Assembly (NCBI GenBank): GCA_045546275.1 | Contig: JAZQCM010000014.1 | Coordinates: forward strand, 310,001 to 374,000 | DNA: 64,000 bases | DNA from: RGIG1927 sp045546275 | GTDB lineage: Bacteria; Bacillota; Clostridia; UMGS1883 | Reading direction: 5' to 3' | In this document: piece by piece, positions 41,313 to 49,420 of the stretch | Layout of the letters: every line of letters starts with the position of its first letter | How positions within the stretch are numbered: the first letter of the stretch is position 1 | Program-made: the position numbers and the translations under genes | Notes under the pieces: generated by a model | Told to the model about the DNA's origin: nothing | Databases searched by the model: none | What the model saw: only the letters and a program-made list of their open reading frames with translations

Positions 41313-43508
41313 ATGAAAAGAATTTTAAGTTTAATTATAATAATTTCAATGCTTTTTGCACTGAATGTGCAAGGTGCAGAAATTGTCTGGAGCGGATATA
41401 AATCAGGCGGTGAGGTTACTGCTTTTATTAACGGTGTTGAAGAAGGAAACAGGGTTATTGTGGGCGTTTTCAATAAAAACGATGAGCTTGTGAGGGCAAG
41501 CAGCAACATAAGTGAAGGCGATAGTGTGAATGTAAATATTAACACTAAAAATGGCGCCTATACAAAAGCCTTTATATGGGACAAAGAAAGCCTTGAGCCC
41601 AAAAAGGTGGCATACGGCTCTATTACTCCCGACGGGATTAAAGACGATGTTATTTTTTCCGACAATCAACAGCCTAACAGACAAGATGTTGTTACAGGCT
41701 ACCGCACCTTTGAACCGCTTTCGGGCGATTACATGGTTAAGCTTTACGTTACCTTGTGGAAAAAAGGCGACAATGCAATAGTTCTCGGTGACAGTAAAAA
41801 CGGCACACTCCACTATGGCACAAGCAGTGCAACACTTCTCTTTAATGGCGACAATTTTTCTGTACGTAATGGTGCAGGTGACGGGAGCTACAGCGCAAGT
41901 GCTGTTAATTTGTGCAGTGCAGAAGTAAACACAACCTATGAAATTGTATTTTGGGGTAATACAGATTCTGATACCTACAAGGTTGTTGTAACTAAAGGCG
42001 ACGAAACTTACATAAGTGAAAGCATGCATTCCAGAACAAATGGCGACAGCATTGACACAATAGCGCTTATTTCAAACGGTAAAAACACAACTGTTATAAA
42101 TGATTGTTATTCTGATTTTGCATTTACGGGAAGAAATCTCACTTTATTTGATGACCCTGAGCCATTTTTTACCTACGATGGCTTTGAAGGAATGTATTAC
42201 GGTTTAAAGGTTGAGGGGAAGTATGTTCGTGGTAATAGCGGCAAGCTCACCTACGACTATGACTCTGCAAAAGACGAAAGTGCAATGTTTATCCCCCGTG
42301 ATATGGGCGATGGAAGCCACGCATTTGTGTGTAAAAGCTCAAACAACCGCATGACAGTACCCAATAATAAGTATGATAATATTTTAAGTAAGGCATATGC
42401 AACAAATGACAATTCCCAGCACTGGGTTATGGAAAAGAGTGAAAACTGGTCAAAGGATAATTTGTCGTATTATTTAAAGCATATTGATTCGGACAATTAT
42501 GTAGGCTACGGAATAGGCACAAACAATCTTGCCTTACGAGGAGAAGGCTATAAAGCTGAAATTACCTTTGTGCCCCTTTACGAAAAGAGCCCTTTATATC
42601 TTGTAAGTAAAACAAAGGTTTACAACAATCTTACTGACAGGCAAAGGTTTATGATAGAATCGGTTTACGAATCTGTTGCAGGGGACATTTTCGGTCGCTA
42701 TGGCGGCTACACTGACTGGACGCCCAGAATAAGAATGGATAATTTGTTCAACGAGATTTTGGATGGCTCCCTTACCCAGGAGGCGCAGGCAACGAAATTT
42801 GAAGAGTTTTTCAATGACACAAACAGCTTTATTTATGCAAATCAGTCAACCTATGAAGCTGTAAGCCTTGAACTACCAGGTAGTGTGGGATGTTATACCG
42901 AAATTGGGGAAGGCGAGGAAGGAACCTACGACTTCTGGAGAGGAACAATGCTTTTTGGTGTAAAGTACCCTGTAACTATTTACAATGCTGAGGGCGAAAA
43001 AGAGCAGACTCTTACAGTTTATGTGCACAACGACGATGTTGCAAAGCATAATTACAGCATATTCTTACAGGCAATTATACAAATTCCCCACCAGTTCCGA
43101 ACACATCTTAAAAATGTAAAAATCCGAAATGACAGCGCCAACAGCTTTAATGGTGGCGGTAATGATGTTTATATAAGACTTAACTGGAATATGGACCGTG
43201 GTGGCATGCGAAGCACCCTTGTTCATGAGCTTGGGCATATTATAGACCAGAAAAACGGCAACTGGGCATCAGGCTCAGGCTGGAGCTGGGCAATAAACCA
43301 GGATATGTACACCCCTTCGGGCTATGGTGCAACTAATAATGCTGAGGATTTTGCGGAATTTTGCAGAATGTATTTCCAGGCATATTCCTGCCGTGACCGC
43401 CGTATGGGTCTTAAAGTAATAATGCCCGAAAGATATGCATCCTTTGGCAGACTCCGTAAGCAGAATATGGCAGGTTGGGGACTCTGGGAGGATGAATATA
43501 CTTCCTGA
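41313..43508 (+). CDS. Secreted HExxH zinc metallopeptidase, tandem paralogue 1
   Basis: A 731-residue exported protein. Signal peptide (about 1-20); a beta-sandwich (about 22-95, ending KAFIWDKESLEP) common in clostridial surface enzymes; a jelly-roll-like domain (about 110-275); a beta-trefoil-like, ricin/fascin-type domain (about 285-430); then the peptidase domain. H638 begins HELGHIID, and the expected third ligand Glu is in EDFAEFCRMYF about 40 residues on, as in gluzincins such as the M34/PPEP group. The C-terminus is GWGLWEDEYTS. ATG 41313 is chosen because AAGGGTG is 6 bp upstream; GTG and ATG just before overlap that site. Substrate unknown. Confidence 0.8.
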   Translation: MKRILSLIIIISMLFALNVQGAEIVWSGYKSGGEVTAFINGVEEGNRVIVGVFNKNDELVRASSNISEGDSVNVNINTKNGAYTKAFIWDKESLEPKKVAYGSITPDGIKDDVIFSDNQQPNRQDVVTGYRTFEPLSGDYMVKLYVTLWKKGDNAIVLGDSKNGTLHYGTSSATLLFNGDNFSVRNGAGDGSYSASAVNLCSAEVNTTYEIVFWGNTDSDTYKVVVTKGDETYISESMHSRTNGDSIDTIALISNGKNTTVINDCYSDFAFTGRNLTLFDDPEPFFTYDGFEGMYYGLKVEGKYVRGNSGKLTYDYDSAKDESAMFIPRDMGDGSHAFVCKSSNNRMTVPNNKYDNILSKAYATNDNSQHWVMEKSENWSKDNLSYYLKHIDSDNYVGYGIGTNNLALRGEGYKAEITFVPLYEKSPLYLVSKTKVYNNLTDRQRFMIESVYESVAGDIFGRYGGYTDWTPRIRMDNLFNEILDGSLTQEAQATKFEEFFNDTNSFIYANQSTYEAVSLELPGSVGCYTEIGEGEEGTYDFWRGTMLFGVKYPVTIYNAEGEKEQTLTVYVHNDDVAKHNYSIFLQAIIQIPHQFRTHLKNVKIRNDSANSFNGGGNDVYIRLNWNMDRGGMRSTLVHELGHIIDQKNGNWASGSGWSWAINQDMYTPSGYGATNNAEDFAEFCRMYFQAYSCRDRRMGLKVIMPERYASFGRLRKQNMAGWGLWEDEYTS

Positions 43509-43520
43509 AGTAATAAAAAC

Positions 43521-43549
43521 TTGACAATTAAGGGAATTTTTTATAAAAT
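43521..43549 (+). promoter_or_regulatory. Promoter of metallopeptidase paralogue 2
   Basis: -35 TTGACA (43521-43526), 17 bp spacer, -10 TAAAAT (43544-43549) in the 59-bp gap; no terminator separates it from paralogue 1. Confidence 0.75.
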
Positions 43550-43567
43550 ATTACATAGGTGATGAAA

Positions 43568-45796
43568 ATGAAAAAAGTTTTAAGTTTAATTTTAATAATG
43601 TTAATACTTACTTCTTCAATATCAGCAGGAGCAGTTGGTGTTACATGGTCTGAGACAACTCTTGAAACAGGCTCTCTTTCGGTAACTGCCACAGGTGTTG
43701 AAAAAGGGGACAGAGTTGCGCTTGCAACTTATGCAAACGGCGTGTTCTCGGGCTTTAACATGGTGTGGGCAGAGGGCGAGAGCTGTACGGTTGATGTTAC
43801 TGTAAAAAATGGTGACGACACTGCACGTGCATTTGTGTGGGAACAAAACACCATGATGCCTAAATTTGCAGATTCTTATCTTACTGAAGATGGTGTTATG
43901 GACTCTTCTGCACTTTTCAGTGACAACCAGATGGTTAATAATGCTTCTGCAGTTGGCTATAAAATAATTACACCTTTAACAGGCGATTATTCAGTAAGCT
44001 TCGACTTAACTGTAAGAACACTTGGCGACAATGCAATTATCCTTGGTGACAGTACCAACGGCACCATAGGCTATGGTGAGGCAAGTGCCATCATGCAGTT
44101 TGCAAACAGTACAAACTTCACTACAAGACGTGGTGACGGCAATGGCAACTACACCGAAAATGCGGAAACAATCTGCACTTTTGAAACAGGTAAGGTTTAT
44201 CATGTTACAATTCAAGGCAACACAACAACAAATACCTACAACGTTATAGTTAATGACGGCACAAATCAGTACATAAGCAGCACAATGACTGCACGTAAAA
44301 ATGCAAGTGCTGCAGGTATTGATACAATTGCTTTTGTAAATAACTCAAAGAACACCACCGTTACAAATGGTTATTACACAAACTACAACTTCTCCGCTAA
44401 TAATTTTGAAATTCTTAACGAAGAAACTGTTGAAATTCCTAAATATGAATACACAGGCTTAGGTATGTATTACGGCTTGGAGGTTGTTTCCACAGGCAAA
44501 TATGTGCGTGGTAACAACGGTAAGTTAACAGCTGACTACTCTTCCGTTTCCGACACAAGTGCAATGTTTATCCCTCGTGACATGGGTGACGGCAGCCATG
44601 CATTTGTATGTAAGTCATCAAATAACCGTATAACAACCACTGGCACAGTAGGCGCTACACTTACAAGCAGTGCCTATGCAATGGCAAATAACACTCAGCA
44701 TTGGGTAATGGAAGAAAGTGAAAATTACTCGGAAACAAACAAAACATATTACTTAAAGCATATTGACACAGGTAACTATGTTGGTCTTAGCGGCAATAAC
44801 CTTGCTTTGGTAGCAAGCACTAATAAAAAGGAAATCCGCCTTGTGCCTGTTGAAGGTGAAAGCCTTCTTGCCCGCGTAAGTAAAACCGATGCATACAACC
44901 TTCTTTCAGCAGCGCAGCGTGAAAGGTTTGAATCTGTATACGAATCTGTTGCAGGTGACGTGTTTGGTCGTTATGGCGGTACAACCGAATGGACACCCAG
45001 AATAAGAATGGATAACCTCTTTACTGAAATCCTTTCAGGCTCTCTTAGTGAAGCTGAACAGCTTGCAAAGCTTGAAGAATTCTTAACCGCTTCATCAAAT
45101 GGCTACATTTACGACGGTCAGGCAAGCTATCAGACAATCAGCACCTCTATTCCGGGCACAGCAGGTCTTTACTGGGAACAGGATGAAGGTACTGCAGGTA
45201 GCTACGATTTCTGGAGCGGTACTTATCTTAATGGTATGCTTTACAAGTACACAATTTACGAAGCTGACGGCACAGCACAGCAGACAATCAACCTTTATGT
45301 TGAAGACCACTCAACGGCACAGACAAATGCAGCAAACTTCAGAGAAGTTCTTTTGAATATTCCTTATGAATTCCGCCAGTATTTGCACACTGCTAAAATA
45401 AGAAATGACGGTGCAAACTACTACAATGGTGGCGGTGGCACACTTTATATCAGAATTAACTGGACACCTGATGTAAATTCCATGAGAAGTACAGTTGTTC
45501 ATGAGCTTGGACACATTCTCGACCAGGCATGTGGCACATGGTCAAACGGTTCGGGTTGGGCGGCAGCTAAGAGTGCAGATATGTATTCTGCTTCCGGCTA
45601 TGCAAATTCAAGTAACGCAGAAGACTTTGCGGAATTCTGCAGAATGTATTTTGCCGCATATGGTAACCCCGATATGCAGAAGGGCTTACAGGTAATCATG
45701 CCCGAAAGATATGCATCCTTCGGTCGACTTCGTAAAAATAACCTTGGCGGCTGGGGCCTTTGGGAAGATGAATACACAACTTACGGATACGAATAA
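43568..45796 (+). CDS. Secreted HExxH zinc metallopeptidase, tandem paralogue 2
   Basis: A 742-residue paralogue with the same domain order: signal peptide (about 1-22), beta-sandwich (RAFVWEQNTMMPK), jelly-roll-like domain (TLGDNAIILGDSTNGT), trefoil-like domain (YVRGNNGKLT, SSNNRIT, QHWVMEES) and peptidase (TVVHELGHILD, H645; NAEDFAEFCRMYF). It ends GWGLWEDEYTTYGYE, a tail shared with paralogue 3 and missing from paralogue 1. The start is set by analogy to copy 1, with AGGTG 6 bp upstream. It has its own TTGACA promoter and a hairpin after it. Confidence 0.8.
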   Translation: MKKVLSLILIMLILTSSISAGAVGVTWSETTLETGSLSVTATGVEKGDRVALATYANGVFSGFNMVWAEGESCTVDVTVKNGDDTARAFVWEQNTMMPKFADSYLTEDGVMDSSALFSDNQMVNNASAVGYKIITPLTGDYSVSFDLTVRTLGDNAIILGDSTNGTIGYGEASAIMQFANSTNFTTRRGDGNGNYTENAETICTFETGKVYHVTIQGNTTTNTYNVIVNDGTNQYISSTMTARKNASAAGIDTIAFVNNSKNTTVTNGYYTNYNFSANNFEILNEETVEIPKYEYTGLGMYYGLEVVSTGKYVRGNNGKLTADYSSVSDTSAMFIPRDMGDGSHAFVCKSSNNRITTTGTVGATLTSSAYAMANNTQHWVMEESENYSETNKTYYLKHIDTGNYVGLSGNNLALVASTNKKEIRLVPVEGESLLARVSKTDAYNLLSAAQRERFESVYESVAGDVFGRYGGTTEWTPRIRMDNLFTEILSGSLSEAEQLAKLEEFLTASSNGYIYDGQASYQTISTSIPGTAGLYWEQDEGTAGSYDFWSGTYLNGMLYKYTIYEADGTAQQTINLYVEDHSTAQTNAANFREVLLNIPYEFRQYLHTAKIRNDGANYYNGGGGTLYIRINWTPDVNSMRSTVVHELGHILDQACGTWSNGSGWAAAKSADMYSASGYANSSNAEDFAEFCRMYFAAYGNPDMQKGLQVIMPERYASFGRLRKNNLGGWGLWEDEYTTYGYE

Positions 45797-45830
45797 TATA
45801 AAAGGCTTGCTACGGCAAGCCTTTTATATT
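45795..45830 (+). terminator. Hairpin after metallopeptidase paralogue 2
   Basis: Perfect 16-bp stem AATATAAAAGGCTTGC / GCAAGCCTTTTATATT with loop TACG. The T-rich part lies within the stem, so it is likely but not ideal as an intrinsic terminator. Confidence 0.7.
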
Positions 45831-45851
45831 GAAAAAATTACATATTAGGGG

Positions 45852-45879
45852 TTGAAAATGTCCTTATTTATGGTATTAT
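45852..45879 (+). promoter_or_regulatory. Promoter of metallopeptidase paralogue 3
   Basis: -35 TTGAAA (45852-45857), 16 bp spacer, extended -10 TGGTATTAT (TATTAT at 45874-45879). Confidence 0.7.
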
Positions 45880-45910
45880 AGAGATGTAGATAAATAAAGG
45901 TGGGAAGAAA

Positions 45911-48127
45911 ATGAAAAAACTTGTGACAATTATTTTAGTGTTTGCACTGCTTTTGTTGGCTTTGCCTGCCAATGCCTTTGAGGTGAGCTGGAACGGCTGG
46001 TACTGGTATTTTGGTTATGCAAGGGCTGACATTACAAATGCAGAGGATGGAAATCAGGCTGTTCTTGCGGTTTATTCCGAAGCGGATGACACCCTTTTAA
46101 GAGTTTCAAGGGCAAATATTTCAAACGGAAATGCAAGTACCAGCGTGCGCGTGTCTTCGGGTGAATATGCACGTGTGTTTGTGTGGAATGGTACATCTCT
46201 TGAGCCTTCGGGGGATTATCCTTTTAATGTAACCCGTGACGGGGTAAACGGCAAGGGCTTTGTGTTCAGTGACAATCAGAAGGCAAATAACTCAAACGCA
46301 GTAGGCTACAAAAGCTTAACACCCTTTACAGGGGAATACACCTTAAGGATGAATGTAACTGTTTCGGAAAAAGGCGACAATGCCATTATGATAGGCGACA
46401 GTGCAAACGGTGAGCTTAGCTACAATACAAGTAGTGCAATATTGCTCTTTAACGGCGACAATTTCTCTGTGCGCCCCGGTGATGGTAACGGCAATTATTC
46501 GGGCGAGGCATATGTGCTTTGTCCTGTGGAGGAAGGTAAAAGCTATATTGTTACAATAATAGGCAATACCGAAAAGAACACCTACCGAATTGCAATTAAA
46601 GATGGTGAAAACGAATATACCAGTGCTAATCTTACTGCAAGACGTAACGCCGAAAAAATAGACACCCTTGCACTTATTTCAAATGCAAAAAATACAACCA
46701 ACAACAGCGGCTTTTATGAGGATTTTGCCTTTTATGCAAGAAATATTGAATTGTCTGCAGACTTTGAAGAGGTTGTTATTGACTACAAATACAATGGCTT
46801 TGCAGGTCTTTATTACGCTATTAAAGCAGATGACAACTACATAAGAGGCAACATGGGTAAATTAAGCTGTGACTACACCTCGGTAAAAGATGACAGCGCA
46901 AAATTTATTCCCCGTGACATGGGCGACGGAAGCTATGCCTTTGTTTGCAAAAGCTCCAACAACCGAATTACTCTTTCGCAGGATGCCGAAAACCTTTTAA
47001 GCTCCGCCTACGATGTTAACAGCGACAATCAGCACTGGGTTTTAGAAGAAAGCGAAAATCATTCAAAGGAAAACCTTTCCTACTATATGAAAAATCTTAA
47101 CACAGGTGAGTATATAGGAACAGGCAACAATGTGCTTGTAAAAACAAATGAAAACGGAAAGCAGGAAATTACCTTAGAGCCACTTTACAGTGAAAGTCCG
47201 TTATATCTTGTGAGCGAAACCGAGGCCTACAACGCTCTTTCCGATGCACAGAAAAAGCGAATTGAAGAAGTGTACGAATCTGTTGCAGGCGACATTTTCG
47301 GCCGTTACGGCGGTCATAGTGAATGGACTCCAAGAATAAGACTTGACAACATGTTCAACGAAATTTTGTCAGGTAAACTGGATGCTGCAGAGCAGAGAAC
47401 ACTGCTTTCGGATTTCTTAAGCACTGCAAATAACTTTATTTATTCGGGTCAGGCAAGCTACGAGGCTGTGAGCACTTCAATTCCCGGCACAAAGGGCTTG
47501 TACTGGACTGTTGACGAAGGTACTGCAGGCAATTACGATTTCTGGCGAGGAACAATGCTTGATGGTGTTTTGTACAAGCTCACTATTCATGAAGCGGACG
47601 GAGCGGTGCAGCAAACACTGAACCTTTATGTACAGGATGACGGTACTGCAAAAACAAATGCCGAAACCTTTAAAAATGTAATTGTTCAGATACCTCATGT
47701 TTTCAGAACAAAGCTCAGAAATATTAAAGTAAGAAGCGACAACGCCAATAGCTACAACGGCGGTGGCGGAGATTTGTATATCCGACTTAACTGGTCGCCT
47801 GACAAAAATTCAATGCGAAGCACAGTTGTGCACGAGCTTGGTCATATTATCGATTCAAACAACGGCTCCTGGTCAGCAGGCGGTGGCTGGAATAATGCAA
47901 TTATGTCGGATATGTACACCCCTTCAACCTATGGCGGAACAAATTCAACAGAAGACTTTGCCGAGTTTTCAAGGTTGTATTTCTCCTGCTATGGTAACCG
48001 TGACATGCAGCGAGGTTTAAAGATTATCATGCCCGAAAGATATGCATCCTTTGGTCGACTTCGCAAAAATAACCTTGGCGGTTGGGGCCTTTGGAAAGAC
48101 GAATACACAACCTACGGATACGAATAA
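45911..48127 (+). CDS. Secreted HExxH zinc metallopeptidase, tandem paralogue 3
   Basis: A 738-residue paralogue. Signal peptide (about 1-22); beta-sandwich with a unique Trp/Tyr-rich insertion near its start (WNGWYWYFGYA); jelly-roll-like domain (KGDNAIMIGDSANGE); trefoil-like domain (YIRGNMGKLS, SSNNRIT, QHWVLEES); peptidase domain with TVVHELGHIID (H641) and TEDFAEFSRLYF. All three copies keep HExxH and the downstream Glu, so all look active. AAGGTGGG precedes the ATG. The cargo or host target is unknown. Confidence 0.8.
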   Translation: MKKLVTIILVFALLLLALPANAFEVSWNGWYWYFGYARADITNAEDGNQAVLAVYSEADDTLLRVSRANISNGNASTSVRVSSGEYARVFVWNGTSLEPSGDYPFNVTRDGVNGKGFVFSDNQKANNSNAVGYKSLTPFTGEYTLRMNVTVSEKGDNAIMIGDSANGELSYNTSSAILLFNGDNFSVRPGDGNGNYSGEAYVLCPVEEGKSYIVTIIGNTEKNTYRIAIKDGENEYTSANLTARRNAEKIDTLALISNAKNTTNNSGFYEDFAFYARNIELSADFEEVVIDYKYNGFAGLYYAIKADDNYIRGNMGKLSCDYTSVKDDSAKFIPRDMGDGSYAFVCKSSNNRITLSQDAENLLSSAYDVNSDNQHWVLEESENHSKENLSYYMKNLNTGEYIGTGNNVLVKTNENGKQEITLEPLYSESPLYLVSETEAYNALSDAQKKRIEEVYESVAGDIFGRYGGHSEWTPRIRLDNMFNEILSGKLDAAEQRTLLSDFLSTANNFIYSGQASYEAVSTSIPGTKGLYWTVDEGTAGNYDFWRGTMLDGVLYKLTIHEADGAVQQTLNLYVQDDGTAKTNAETFKNVIVQIPHVFRTKLRNIKVRSDNANSYNGGGGDLYIRLNWSPDKNSMRSTVVHELGHIIDSNNGSWSAGGGWNNAIMSDMYTPSTYGGTNSTEDFAEFSRLYFSCYGNRDMQRGLKIIMPERYASFGRLRKNNLGGWGLWKDEYTTYGYE

Positions 48128-48164
48128 CAGAAAAGGACTTGCGTTGCAAGTCCTTTTCTGTTAT
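48124..48164. terminator. Bidirectional terminator between metallopeptidase paralogue 3 and the dehydratase gene
   Basis: Perfect 19-bp stem (48124-48142 with 48146-48164), 3-nt loop GTT, overlapping both convergent stop codons. Confidence 0.85.
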
Positions 48165-49405
48165 TAAAGCTTTTCTTTTGCTAAGGAAAGCATTAGTTTT
48201 ATTCTGTTTTCCTGGTTAACTCTTGTTGCAGAGGGGTCGTAGTCAATAGGAACAATGTTTGCATCGGGATAAAGCTCACGAATTTTTCTTACCATGCCTT
48301 TGCCGCATATGTGGTTAGGTAAACAGCCAAAGGGCTGTGCACATACTATGTTTTCGTACCCTTGTTGCACAAGGTCAATCATTTCGCCGGTAAGCAGCCA
48401 GCCTTCTCCCATCTTGTTGCCGTGACCGATTACACCCTTTACGTTTTCCTTGGTGTGCTCATAGGGCATAGGCGGGGTAAACTGCGGATACCTTGAAAAT
48501 GAATCAATCATTGCCTTTTCAAATTTTTTGAAGAAATTAAAAAGGATTGTACAAACAAGCTTTTTAAAAATATTGCCGCCGTAGAGCTTAATATCTTCAA
48601 GTCGGTTGTCAACCTTAAAGAGCATAAAGCCCATTACACCCGGAAGCATAACCTCGCAGTCCTGCGATGCAAGAAATTCTTCAAGGTTGTTATTGCCCAG
48701 CGAGGAATACTTCACGTAAATTTCGCCCACAATACCCACCTTTACCTTGGGAGTTTTGTTTATTTCAATTGTTGCAAAATCGGCAACAATTTTATCAATG
48801 TTATCATACACTGCGTTTAAAGAAAAGCGGCTCTTTGAATAAAGTGACTCAGACAAGACTTTTTTCCATTGGTTAACCTTTTTTTCGGTTTCACCCTTGT
48901 GAATTTCATAGGGTGTAAGCTGGTTTTTCAAAAGCATTAAAACATCACCGTAAACAAGACACGCCATGATACGGGCAATCAAAGGCAGTGAAAGGGAAAA
49001 ACCGCTGTTTTTTTCAAGACCTGAAAGGTTAATGCTTATAACCGGAACCTGAGGAAAGCCTGCCTTAACCAAAGCCTTTCTTAAAAGGTGAATGTAGTTA
49101 GAGGCACGACAACCGCCGCCTGTCTGGGTAATCATTAGTGCTGTTGTGTCGGGGTCGTATTTGCCCGATTTTAAAGCATGAATCATTTGTCCGATTACTA
49201 AAAGTGCAGGGTAGCAGGTGTCGTTATGTACATACATCAGGCCGTCAGCAACAACCTCTTCACTTCGGTTTTTCAAAATTTCTATTTTGTAGCCGAAGGA
49301 GGTTAGAATGTCTTCCAACATATCAAACTGAGTTTCCAGCATGTAGGGAGCAAGGATTGTATGAGTTTTTTTCATTTCTTTTGTAAATTCAATATGGTCT
49401 GCCAT
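48164..49405 (-). CDS. 2-hydroxyacyl-CoA dehydratase-like protein (HgdB/COG3581 family)
   Basis: A 413-residue protein matching the last section of the very large dehydratase-activase proteins of Firmicutes, here a separate gene. Conserved cysteine segments NDTCYPALLV, TGGGCRASNY and AQPFGCLPNHICGKG are likely iron-sulfur ligands. True 2-hydroxyacyl-CoA dehydratases are two-subunit fermentative enzymes; this family's substrate is not known. It lies 15 bp after the activase gene, with AGGAGGT before the ATG, so they form one operon. Confidence 0.82.
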   Translation of the reverse strand: MADHIEFTKEMKKTHTILAPYMLETQFDMLEDILTSFGYKIEILKNRSEEVVADGLMYVHNDTCYPALLVIGQMIHALKSGKYDPDTTALMITQTGGGCRASNYIHLLRKALVKAGFPQVPVISINLSGLEKNSGFSLSLPLIARIMACLVYGDVLMLLKNQLTPYEIHKGETEKKVNQWKKVLSESLYSKSRFSLNAVYDNIDKIVADFATIEINKTPKVKVGIVGEIYVKYSSLGNNNLEEFLASQDCEVMLPGVMGFMLFKVDNRLEDIKLYGGNIFKKLVCTILFNFFKKFEKAMIDSFSRYPQFTPPMPYEHTKENVKGVIGHGNKMGEGWLLTGEMIDLVQQGYENIVCAQPFGCLPNHICGKGMVRKIRELYPDANIVPIDYDPSATRVNQENRIKLMLSLAKEKL

Positions 49406-49420
49406 TTTATAACCTCCTTT

